From CAYYMX01 sp964473045 (GTDB lineage: Bacteria; Pseudomonadota; Alphaproteobacteria; Methylaequorales; Methylaequoraceae): a stretch of 13,651 bases of DNA. The DNA lies in contig CAYYMX010000032.1 in NCBI GenBank assembly GCA_964473045.1, forward strand, positions 1 through 13,651, given 5' to 3'. Position numbers and translations under genes: made by a program. The notes under the pieces are model-generated. The model did not search any database. It was not told the origin of the DNA and was given only the letters and a program-made list of their open reading frames with translations. Every line of letters begins with the position of its first letter. Position 1 is the stretch's first letter. This document shows positions 1-6,509 of the stretch, in pieces.

Positions 1-59
1 AGTAAAAGCCATAAACTATAAAAAGACTTCTGTTTTTTCACTACAATTTTCTAAAAAGT

Positions 60-1316
60 ATGCACCTCAAAGAATTAAAAGCTAAAAATCCGTCTGAACT
101 TTTAAAAATTGCCGAAGATTTAAAAATCGAAAACGCTGGAACATTAATCAAACAGGATATGATATTTTCTATCCTTAAACAGATGGCAAACAACAATGAG
201 GCAATCTTCGGTGAAGGTGTCTTGGAAATTTTGCAGGATGGGTTTGGTTTTTTAAGATCATCAGATGCTAATTACTTGCCTGGGCCAGATGATATATATG
301 TTTCTCCTTCACAAATAAAGACTAATAGTTTAAGAACAGGGGATACGGTAGAGGGTCAGATAAGGGCCCCGAGAGAATCTGAAAGATATTTTGCTATAAC
401 AAAAATAGACAAAATAAATTTTGAAGCGGTAGAAAGCACAAAACAAAGAATCAATTTTGACAATTTAACGCCGCTTTATCCAGAAGAAAAATTGAAAATG
501 GAAATAGAAAACCCGATGGAAAAAGATATTACACATAGAGTAATGGATCTTATTGCGCCTCTCGGCAAAGGCCAGAGAGCATTAATTGTAGCCCCTCCAA
601 GAACGGGGAAAACAGTTATGTTGCAAAATATAGCCCACTCCATAACAACAAACCATCCAGAGGCTTACCTTATTGTGCTTTTAATTGATGAGAGGCCAGA
701 AGAAGTGACAGATATGATACGTTCTGTAAAAGGAGAAGTGGTTTCGTCTACCTTTGATGAGCCAGCTGTTCGCCATGTAGCTGTTTCAGAAATGGTAATT
801 TCAAAGGCTAAAAGGCTTGTAGAACATAAAAGAGATGTTGTTATTTTGCTTGATTCCATAACTAGACTTGCAAGAGCTTACAATACTCAAGTTCCAAGTT
901 CTGGGAAGGTTTTAACAGGAGGGGTTGATGCTAATGCCTTGCAAAGACCTAAAAGATTTTTTGGAGCAGCAAGAAATATTGAAGAAGGCGGATCGTTAAC
1001 AATAATTGGCACAGCTTTGGTTGATACAGGCTCAAGAATGGACGAAGTTATTTTCGAAGAATTTAAGGGTACTGGAAATTCTGAAATTATTTTAGATAGA
1101 AAATTATCAGATAAAAGGGTTTTCCCTTCAATTGATGTAACAAAATCGGGAACGAGAAAAGAAGAATTATTAGTTGAGAAAGAAGATTTATCAAAAATGT
1201 GGATTCTTAGAAAAATTCTCATGCCAATGGGTGTAACTGATTCAATGGAATTTTTGATAGATAAGATTAAAAATTCAAAGACTAATTCAGATTTTTTTGA
1301 ATCTATGAATTCATAA
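60..1316 (+). CDS. rho: Transcription termination factor Rho
   Basis: Hexameric RNA-dependent ATPase/helicase that terminates transcription in the cytoplasm. The 418 residues match the usual length (E. coli 419). The N-terminal helical domain (about 1-45) is followed by the cold-shock-like RNA-binding domain with the RNP1-type motif DGFGFLR (60-66). The ATPase core follows, with Walker A APPRTGKT (178-185), Walker B VVILLD (260-265), the Q-loop around VDANALQRPKRFF (289-301) and the R-loop FKGTGNSE (335-342). All key residues are present. The ATG at 60 is chosen because MHLKELK aligns with the family N-terminus. No clear Shine-Dalgarno precedes it. The stop TAA directly abuts the xth ATG, so the two are probably co-transcribed. 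In many alphaproteobacteria rho sits beside trmE-gidA-gidB-parA-parB; here it does not. Identification is secure. Confidence 0.99.
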   Translation: MHLKELKAKNPSELLKIAEDLKIENAGTLIKQDMIFSILKQMANNNEAIFGEGVLEILQDGFGFLRSSDANYLPGPDDIYVSPSQIKTNSLRTGDTVEGQIRAPRESERYFAITKIDKINFEAVESTKQRINFDNLTPLYPEEKLKMEIENPMEKDITHRVMDLIAPLGKGQRALIVAPPRTGKTVMLQNIAHSITTNHPEAYLIVLLIDERPEEVTDMIRSVKGEVVSSTFDEPAVRHVAVSEMVISKAKRLVEHKRDVVILLDSITRLARAYNTQVPSSGKVLTGGVDANALQRPKRFFGAARNIEEGGSLTIIGTALVDTGSRMDEVIFEEFKGTGNSEIILDRKLSDKRVFPSIDVTKSGTRKEELLVEKEDLSKMWILRKILMPMGVTDSMEFLIDKIKNSKTNSDFFESMNS

Positions 1317-2096
1317 ATGAAAATTTTAAGTTGGAATGTTAATTCGGTAAGAATTAGATTAACCCAACTTCTTGAACTTATTTTATCTGAATCTCCAGAT
1401 GTGATTTGTTTGCAAGAAACGAAAGTTGAAAATCAATCATTTCCATTAAAAGAGCTTAGAAAGAGGGGTTATCACATTTTTTTAAATGGAATTTCTTCTT
1501 ATAATGGTGTTTGTATTTTATCTAAAGAAAATACTAAAAACTTTAAAATAGAAAATTTTTGTGGAAAAAATGATGGTAGACATATTCAAATTAAGCTAAA
1601 AGATTTGAATATTCATTCTATTTATATTCCAGCAGGTGGAGATGAACCAGATCCTAAAATCAATAAAAAGTTTGAGCACAAACTTTTATTTTTAGATGAG
1701 CTATTAAAATGGTCTATAAAAAAAAAAAAAACAAAGAACATTTTGTGTGGAGACTTTAACGTTGCCCCTTATTCTGATGATGTTTGGTCTCATAAAAGTT
1801 TAAGAAATGTTGTAAGTCACACAGAAATTGAAAGAGAAAAACTAATAAATATTTTGAAAAAAGGGAGTTGGGTTGATTCAATTAGAAAATTTATTAACCC
1901 TCCCAATAATATTTTTACTTGGTGGAGTTATAGATCCAAAGACTTCACAAAAAACAACAGAGGAAGAAGGCTAGATCATATATGGTCTTCGGACAAAGAA
2001 TCAATAAAACTTAAAAATGCAAAAATATTATCTCATACAAGAAAATTAGCCAGACCATCAGACCATGTTCCCATTCTATTAGAGCTTGCACTATGA
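1317..2096 (+). CDS. xth: Exodeoxyribonuclease III (class II AP endonuclease)
   Basis: DNA repair enzyme that cuts 5' of abasic sites and removes 3' blocks, of the endonuclease/exonuclease/phosphatase fold. The 259 residues carry the full set of motifs: WNVNSVR (6-12) with N7 region, LQETK with metal ligand E34, IYIPAG (102-107) with the active-site Tyr, GDFNVAP (145-151) with D146 and N148, RLDHIW (218-223) with D220, and SDH (248-250). The ATG directly follows the rho stop, with no gap, which favours translational coupling. The 3' end overlaps the convergent hit gene by 6 bases. An uninterrupted run of 14 A (1718-1731) encodes the Lys tract near residues 135-138. The frame is intact in this sequence, but this is a likely slippage site. 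Both xthA and exoA are names used for this family. Confidence 0.96.
   Translation: MKILSWNVNSVRIRLTQLLELILSESPDVICLQETKVENQSFPLKELRKRGYHIFLNGISSYNGVCILSKENTKNFKIENFCGKNDGRHIQIKLKDLNIHSIYIPAGGDEPDPKINKKFEHKLLFLDELLKWSIKKKKTKNILCGDFNVAPYSDDVWSHKSLRNVVSHTEIEREKLINILKKGSWVDSIRKFINPPNNIFTWWSYRSKDFTKNNRGRRLDHIWSSDKESIKLKNAKILSHTRKLARPSDHVPILLELAL
1718..1731 (+). repeat. 14-base poly(A) tract inside xth
   Basis: Fourteen consecutive A bases lie in the xth coding frame and encode part of an I-K-K-K-K-T stretch between two conserved motifs. The frame reads through correctly. Tracts this long are prone to replication or transcription slippage, and also to sequencing error. It lies upstream of the GDFNVAP catalytic motif, so a slip would remove the catalytic residues. 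Confidence 0.95.
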
Positions 2097-2462
2097 TTCC
2101 GCAACTAATTTGCCAAGCGGCCTTCCGCCTAATAAATGAAAATGTAAATGAGGAACTTCTTGACCACCATAGCTTCCAACATTTGTTATGATTCTATACC
2201 CATCCTTTAATTCAAGCTTCTCTGCAATTTTACCTATTACTCTAGTTATACTAACAACTAAATTGTCACCAGCATTTTGTGAAAAATCTTTAAAGCTACA
2301 AAACCTTTCTTTTGGGATTATAAGTACGTGAACAGGTGCTTGAGGATTAATATCTTTGAACGCATAGATTAAATCATCTTCATAGATTTTTTCTGAAGGA
2401 ATTTCTTTTCTTAAAACTTTAGCAAAAATATTTTCGTTATTGTAGTCTTCAATATTAATCAT
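2091..2462 (-). CDS. hinT: HIT (histidine triad) nucleotide-binding protein, HinT-like
   Basis: Small HIT-family hydrolase of nucleoside phosphoramidates and related compounds; its physiological role in bacteria is not settled. The 123 residues are typical. Early motif IFAKVLRKEIPSEKIYEDD (12-30) and DINPQAPVHVLIIPK (37-51) are the HIT core strands. The triad HLHFHLLGG (105-113) has H105, H107 (expected nucleophile) and H109. It is the last gene of the his operon: its ATG overlaps the end of hisE by 8 bases. HIT genes follow hisE in many alphaproteobacteria, which suggests shared transcription rather than a direct part in histidine synthesis. The stop TAG is overlapped by the end of convergent xth, so no terminator fits between them. 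The subfamily call (HinT rather than another HIT protein) is good but not certain. Confidence 0.94.
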   Translation of the reverse strand: MINIEDYNNENIFAKVLRKEIPSEKIYEDDLIYAFKDINPQAPVHVLIIPKERFCSFKDFSQNAGDNLVVSITRVIGKIAEKLELKDGYRIITNVGSYGGQEVPHLHFHLLGGRPLGKLVAES

Positions 2463-2754
2463 TTTTTTTCTGCCTTTTTTTTAGTACCTTAAAAACTTCA
2501 TCAGGAGAAATCTTAGAATATTCTAGCAAAACAAGAAGATGAAAAATCAAATCTGCTGATTCTTCTAGAATCTCTTTTTTTCCCTCTGCCAAAAATGCAG
2601 AAATAGTTTCTGCAACTTCTTCACCAAGCTTATTTGCTATTTTAACTTTTCCCTTGTTAAAAAGGTTTGCTACATAAGACTCATCAGGAGATGCGGCCTT
2701 TCTTTTCTTAATAATCTCGCTTAGAACTTGAATGATATCGGAATCTTTACTCAT
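2455..2754 (-). CDS. hisE: Phosphoribosyl-ATP pyrophosphohydrolase
   Basis: Second step of histidine synthesis: hydrolyses phosphoribosyl-ATP to phosphoribosyl-AMP and pyrophosphate. The 99-residue all-helical MazG-like protein shows the family motifs SYVANLFNKG (26-35), KIANKLGEEVAETI (38-51) with the Glu metal ligands, and ESADLIFHLLVLL (64-76). It is a stand-alone HisE, not the HisIE fusion of enterobacteria, so hisI must be encoded elsewhere. The ATG lies 9 bases after the hisF stop and the 3' end overlaps hit by 8 bases. No Shine-Dalgarno is seen, so translation probably depends on coupling with hisF. The last residues are a Lys-rich tail (KKRQKK). Confidence 0.96.
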   Translation of the reverse strand: MSKDSDIIQVLSEIIKKRKAASPDESYVANLFNKGKVKIANKLGEEVAETISAFLAEGKKEILEESADLIFHLLVLLEYSKISPDEVFKVLKKRQKKND

Positions 2755-2763
2755 GGCTATATT

Positions 2764-3522
2764 CTAGATAATTCTCACATCAATGCCATTTGATTTTAAA
2801 TAATTTTTGACTTGAGAAATTTTGATTTGATTAAAATGAAATACCGATGCGGCAAGTAGAGCAGCAGCTCCTCCTTTTTTGGCCCCATCTAGAAAATGTG
2901 ATAATTTTCCAACGCCCCCCGAAGCAACCACCGGAATTTTAACAGAACTAGATATTTGTTTAGTTAGTTCTATATCAAAGCCACTTTTAGTTCCATCTTT
3001 GTCCATTGATGTTAGTAGAATTTCACCAGCACCAAGCGACGAAACTTTTTTTGCCCATTTAGTTGCGTCAATTTTTGTGTCAACACGCCCACCATGCGTA
3101 AAAACATTCCATGATGTAGAGGTCTTTTTTGCATCAATAGCAACAACAATACATTGGCTGCCAAATTTTTTAGATCCTTCAAAAATTAAATCTGGATTTG
3201 AAACTGCAGAAGTATTCAATGAAATTTTATCAGCACCTGCAAGTAAAAAGTTTTTCATATCAGTTAGTGTTCTAATTCCCCCTCCAACGGTAAGTGGTAC
3301 GAAGCAGTTTTTCGCTGTTTTTTCTATAACATCAAGCATAGCATTTCTTTTTTCATGAGTGGCTGTTATATCTAAAAAAGTAATTTCATCAGCGCCCTCA
3401 TTGCTATAAATTTTAGCCTGCTCTGCTGGATCTCCGGCATCTTTAAGGTTAATAAAGTTTATCCCTTTAACAACTCTTCCGTTATTAACATCTAAGCATG
3501 GGATGATTCTTGTTTTGAGCAA
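2764..3522 (-). CDS. hisF: Imidazole glycerol phosphate synthase, cyclase subunit
   Basis: The (beta/alpha)8-barrel partner of HisH. It uses ammonia made by HisH to turn PRFAR into imidazole glycerol phosphate and AICAR. The 252 residues are full length. The two catalytic aspartates are visible: D11 in CLDVNNGRVVKG and D130 in VVAIDAKK. Phosphate-binding loops include VGGGIRT (79-85), LNTSAV (102-107) and VASGGVG (199-205). The start is TTG, giving MLKTRIIPCLD, which matches the family N-terminus. No in-frame ATG fits and GGAG stands 10 bases upstream, inside the end of hisA. One base separates it from hisA, so coupling is likely. It is paralogous to HisA by ancient half-barrel duplication, but the sequences are distinct here. 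Confidence 0.97.
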   Translation of the reverse strand: MLKTRIIPCLDVNNGRVVKGINFINLKDAGDPAEQAKIYSNEGADEITFLDITATHEKRNAMLDVIEKTAKNCFVPLTVGGGIRTLTDMKNFLLAGADKISLNTSAVSNPDLIFEGSKKFGSQCIVVAIDAKKTSTSWNVFTHGGRVDTKIDATKWAKKVSSLGAGEILLTSMDKDGTKSGFDIELTKQISSSVKIPVVASGGVGKLSHFLDGAKKGGAAALLAASVFHFNQIKISQVKNYLKSNGIDVRII

Positions 3523-3523
3523 T

Positions 3524-4255
3524 TTATGGTTTCTCCAGAATTTCTATAGCCTGGCTAACAGAAAATTTTTTTTCATAAATTGCCCTGCCAGCTATAACCC
3601 CAACAAGGTTTTTCTTGTTTATTTTTTTTAATTTTTTTAAATCATCCAATGATGAAATTCCTCCAGAAGCTATAACATCTATGCTAGTTAAATCCAGAAG
3701 AGAAATTAACTGATCTTCACTGATTCCCTCCATTACCCCGTCTTTTTCAATGTCTGTGAAAATCAAAACAGAAATTCCAGCATCCTCATAAACCTTTACT
3801 AAATCTCTGAATGTAAATTTGCTAGTGTTCGCCCACCCTTCAATTGCTACATATCCTTTTTTGGTATCTATTCCAATGGCAATTTTACCAGGAAATTTTT
3901 TACACATTTCTTTAACTAATTTTGGATTCTTAAGAGCGATTGTTCCTAGAACTATTCTATCAATGCTATTTTTTAAAAAAAATTCAGCTGACTGAATATC
4001 CCTAATTCCACCACCAACTTGAATTTTGCATCCAACTGTCTTTTTTATTTCCAAAATAATATTTTGGTTAAAGCTTTTTCCCTTAAAAGCTCCATCTATG
4101 TCTACGATATGAATCCAAGTTGAACCCATATCATGAAAATTTATAGCTTGCTTTAAAGGGTCTGTTTCGTATTCTGTTATTTCTGTTAGCCTTCCCTTTT
4201 TAAGTCGAATGCACTTTCCATTTTTCAAATCAATTGCTGGATAAAAATTTATCAT
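3524..4255 (-). CDS. hisA: ProFAR isomerase
   Basis: Isomerises ProFAR to PRFAR (an Amadori rearrangement), just before the HisF/HisH step. It is a (beta/alpha)8 barrel of 243 residues. From the chosen start the protein begins MINFYPAIDL with catalytic D9. The second aspartate is D130 in AIGIDTKK, and the phosphate loops are QVGGGIRD (79-86) and IASGGIS near 197-203. I start at the ATG at 4255 rather than an in-frame TTG at 4267. The ATG gives the usual N-terminus, overlaps the hisH stop as ATGA, and follows a purine-rich GGGAAGGA. The TTG would add MGRT and has no ribosome binding site. It ends one base before hisF. Confidence 0.97.
   Translation of the reverse strand: MINFYPAIDLKNGKCIRLKKGRLTEITEYETDPLKQAINFHDMGSTWIHIVDIDGAFKGKSFNQNIILEIKKTVGCKIQVGGGIRDIQSAEFFLKNSIDRIVLGTIALKNPKLVKEMCKKFPGKIAIGIDTKKGYVAIEGWANTSKFTFRDLVKVYEDAGISVLIFTDIEKDGVMEGISEDQLISLLDLTSIDVIASGGISSLDDLKKLKKINKKNLVGVIAGRAIYEKKFSVSQAIEILEKP
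3533..3536 (-). promoter_or_regulatory. Shine-Dalgarno that supports the hisF TTG start
   Basis: On the minus strand GGAG (3536 to 3533) lies in the last codons of hisA, with 10 bases before the TTG at 3522. It is one of the few good ribosome binding sites in the window and makes the TTG initiation codon credible. Confidence 0.6.
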
Positions 4256-4926
4256 TGTCCTTCCCAATCTAAAAATGTTTCAAGAAATGCCAACCCAAAA
4301 TCATGACTTTTCTCTGGGTGAAATTGTGTGCCAAGAATATTTTTTTTTGCTACCATAGCCGTTAGGTTTTGTCCATATTCACAGGACATAATTTTATTTT
4401 CTTTATCATCAAGTAAAAAATTATAACTATGGACAAAATAAGCGGAAGGTTGACTAGACTTCTTTAAATGACCAATTTTTTTTTTTAAACTTTTAATAAA
4501 TCGATTGTTTTTCTCTATCTTTAAATCGTTCCATCCCATATGCGGGATTTTCAGATTAGAATTTTTAGGGTTAATTTTTTTTACCCCTCCTTTTATCCAA
4601 CCTAATCCATCATGTTCTCCATTTTCAAAACCCTTTTCAGCTAACATTTGCATTCCCACACATATTCCTAGGAATGGAACCTTGTTTATTTGGACTGCTT
4701 TATCAATTGTTTCAATAAGCGAAGTTTTTTTTAAGCCATTAATACAAGACTCAAATGCACCAACACCAGGTAGTATTAGATGTGATGATCTGTTGATTTC
4801 ATTCTTTGAGGCCGTAATGGTAATTTTGGTGTTTTTTTTCTTTTTCTTTTCAAGAATATAATTTAATGCATTGTAGACAGACCGTAAATTTCCTGATCCA
4901 TAATCGATAATAGAAATAAAACTCAT
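4252..4926 (-). CDS. hisH: Imidazole glycerol phosphate synthase, glutaminase subunit
   Basis: Class I glutamine amidotransferase that supplies ammonia to HisF. The 224 residues carry IDYGSGNLRSV (7-17), the oxyanion strand LPGVGAF (52-58), the nucleophile C89 in GICVGMQ (87-93), and H203 with E205 in TQFHPEKS (200-207). The conserved PHMGWN (128-133) is also present. It is slightly longer than usual. Lys-rich insertions at 27-31 (KKKKK) and 147-156 account for part of this and look like AT-driven drift in surface loops. The ATG immediately follows the TAA of the DUF2628 gene (TAAATG), and the 3' TGA overlaps the hisA start by 4 bases. Order and overlaps place it firmly in the his operon. Confidence 0.97.
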   Translation of the reverse strand: MSFISIIDYGSGNLRSVYNALNYILEKKKKKNTKITITASKNEINRSSHLILPGVGAFESCINGLKKTSLIETIDKAVQINKVPFLGICVGMQMLAEKGFENGEHDGLGWIKGGVKKINPKNSNLKIPHMGWNDLKIEKNNRFIKSLKKKIGHLKKSSQPSAYFVHSYNFLLDDKENKIMSCEYGQNLTAMVAKKNILGTQFHPEKSHDFGLAFLETFLDWEGQ

Positions 4927-5283
4927 TTATTTTTTTTCCGACAAATAAATCGCGAGTGCCAAATTTGTTGATTTTGCATTTACTAGTTTTTTTGGTTTAT
5001 ATTGTTCATCAAGCATTTTTTGTATTTTTAGGTCTCTTCCAAAAAAGCCCCAGAACAAATTTGAACAGAAAAGAACGATAGTAAAAAAATTACCTGGGAT
5101 TGTTTCTTGCGCAATAATTTGTGTTAAAAGAATAAATATTATCCAGACAATAGAGAAATCTAAAACTCTATTTGTGAGTCCCCATAAGGGACCGAATAAA
5201 AATGCATACCAGGAGAATCCAATTTGAGAAACTCGAACATCATCAGTAATGTTTGTTTTTTCAAAAATACAAAAGCATTTCAC
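4927..5283 (-). CDS. DUF2628-family small membrane protein within the his operon
   Basis: Function unknown. The 118-residue protein has the DUF2628 pattern: a short N-terminal strand (KCFCIFEK), then GFSWYAFLFGPLWGLTNRVL (22-41), where aromatic residues precede a hydrophobic turn. Two likely membrane helices follow, at about 42-60 and 64-82, with a charged C-terminal tail. The start is GTG at 5283. It overlaps the hisB TGA as GTGA, the usual signature of translational coupling, and there is no better start. Its own stop directly abuts the hisH ATG. A DUF2628 gene between hisB and hisH is seen in other alphaproteobacteria, so this is conserved synteny rather than a local insertion. Nothing visible suggests an enzymatic role in histidine synthesis. 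Confidence is high for a real gene and fair for the family. Confidence 0.82.
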   Translation of the reverse strand: MKCFCIFEKTNITDDVRVSQIGFSWYAFLFGPLWGLTNRVLDFSIVWIIFILLTQIIAQETIPGNFFTIVLFCSNLFWGFFGRDLKIQKMLDEQYKPKKLVNAKSTNLALAIYLSEKK

Positions 5284-5882
5284 TTTAGAGAATCCCCAAG
5301 CGTTCCTTTTGTTGATGGAACCTCGTTAGATCTGAATGGATCAATAGCCACAGCCTCCCTAAGAGCCCTTGCAAGTCCTTTAAAGCATGATTCAATTATA
5401 TGGTGACAATTTTCTCCATATAAGTTTTCAATGTGAAGAGTAATTCCAGCGCTTTGAGAAAATGCTTGAAACCATTCTCTAAATAATTCTGTATCCATTT
5501 CTCCAAGCTTAGGCTTGTTTAGGCTTACTTTCCAAACCAAATAAGGCCTATTTGAACAATCTACTACAACTCTGGAAAGAGTTTCATCCATTGCAGAAAG
5601 TGCTTGCCCAAACCTTTTGATTCCTTTTCTATCACCTAAAGATTTGTTTAAAGCATCACCTAGTGCCAAAGCAGTGTCTTCTGTGGTATGATGGTAATCT
5701 ATATGTAAGTCACCAACAGCCTTAATCTTCAAGTTAAATAGACTATGTTTTGATAGTTGTTCAAGCATATGATCAAGAAACCCAATTCCTGTATTTATGC
5801 TACTTTTACCTTTGCCATCAATCTGTAAATCTACGGAGATATCAGTTTCTTTTGTTTTTCTACTAGTTAAATGTTTTCGCAT
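5280..5882 (-). CDS. hisB: Imidazoleglycerol-phosphate dehydratase
   Basis: Mn-dependent dehydratase making imidazole acetol phosphate. From the chosen start it has 200 residues, the usual size of the monofunctional enzyme; the HisB phosphatase domain of enterobacteria is absent. Metal-binding motifs are present: GFLDHML (34-40), HHTTEDT (64-70) and HHIIES (160-165), with a terminal SNEVPSTKGTLG region. I use the ATG at 5882 rather than the in-frame TTG at 5912. The TTG would add ten residues absent from the family and lies within the predicted -10 box, upstream of the expected transcript start. It is the first gene of the minus-strand his operon and is divergent from hslV across 75 bases. 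Confidence 0.97.
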   Translation of the reverse strand: MRKHLTSRKTKETDISVDLQIDGKGKSSINTGIGFLDHMLEQLSKHSLFNLKIKAVGDLHIDYHHTTEDTALALGDALNKSLGDRKGIKRFGQALSAMDETLSRVVVDCSNRPYLVWKVSLNKPKLGEMDTELFREWFQAFSQSAGITLHIENLYGENCHHIIESCFKGLARALREAVAIDPFRSNEVPSTKGTLGDSLK

Positions 5883-5912
5883 TTTATAAATTTTATTGGA
5901 TATTAACTCCAA

Positions 5913-5940
5913 AATATATAAATTAATATTAAATAATCAA
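5913..5940 (-). promoter_or_regulatory. Candidate promoter of the his operon
   Basis: On the minus strand TTGATT (5940-5935) and TATATT (5918-5913) are separated by 16 bases, a sigma70-like pair (4/6 and 5/6 matches). It would start transcription near 5906, leaving a leader of about 24 bases before the hisB ATG. The AT-rich context makes chance matches common, so this is a prediction. The same spacer must hold the plus-strand hslVU promoter. I see only TATAAAT at 5947-5953 for that, without a clear -35. Confidence 0.4.
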
Positions 5941-5957
5941 TATGGCTATAAATTACT

Positions 5958-6509
5958 ATGGATAATAATAAAAAACAAGATCAGTGGCATGGAACGACAG
6001 TAATTTCTATCAGAAAAAAAGATGAAGTAGTCATTGCTGCTGATGGACAAGTTACACTTGGTGATACTGTGATCAAAGCAAATGCAAAGAAAGTCAGATC
6101 TTTAGCTACTGGCAAAGTTATTACTGGTTTTGCAGGAGCAACTGCTGATGCTTTTGCGCTATTTGAGCGATTAGAATCAAAGCTAGAAAAATCATCTAAT
6201 AATTTAATGCGTGCCTGTGTGGAACTAGCCAAGGATTGGAGAACGGATAGGTATTTAAGAAGACTTGAGGCTATGATGCTTGTTGCTGATAAGGAAACAA
6301 GTTTAATTTTGAGTGGAACTGGAGATGTGCTTGAGCCTAAGGATGGATTAATGGGTATCGGGTCAGGAGGTAATTATGCCCTTGCCGCAGCTAGAGCCCT
6401 TTATCCTTCAAAGCTAAAGGCTGATGAAATAGCTATTAAAAGCCTTGAGATTGCTGCAGAACTATGTATTTACACTAACAGTAATATTCTTATAGAAAAA
6501 ATAAAATGA
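5958..6509 (+). CDS. hslV: HslV, peptidase subunit of the HslVU protease
   Basis: Threonine protease forming the double-hexamer chamber of the ATP-dependent HslVU (ClpQY) complex. The 183 residues begin with a short extension ending WHG; T13 of GTTV is the expected N-terminal nucleophile after removal of 12 residues. Counting from T13, D29 and K45 sit at mature positions 17 and 33, the expected catalytic partners. The core motifs AADGQVTLG, GFAGATADAF, DWRTDRYLRRLEAMM and GSGGNYALAAARAL are all present. A WHG-type N-terminal extension also occurs in other alphaproteobacteria. No Shine-Dalgarno precedes the ATG. The stop overlaps hslU as ATGA, so the two subunits are made from one message. Confidence 0.97.
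   Translation: MDNNKKQDQWHGTTVISIRKKDEVVIAADGQVTLGDTVIKANAKKVRSLATGKVITGFAGATADAFALFERLESKLEKSSNNLMRACVELAKDWRTDRYLRRLEAMMLVADKETSLILSGTGDVLEPKDGLMGIGSGGNYALAAARALYPSKLKADEIAIKSLEIAAELCIYTNSNILIEKIK

Noticed and set aside
1..59. Promoter or attenuator in the rho leader
   Set aside because: TACAAT at 42-47 and TATAAA at 17-22 are present, but neither has a matching -35 and too little upstream sequence is available.
2879..3358. Plus-strand open frame opposite hisF
   Set aside because: It is the complement of a well-supported gene, has no recognisable domain and reflects shadow coding.
5880..5912. Longer hisB starting at TTG 5912
   Set aside because: It adds ten residues not found in the family and lies in the predicted -10 box; the ATG at 5882 is better.
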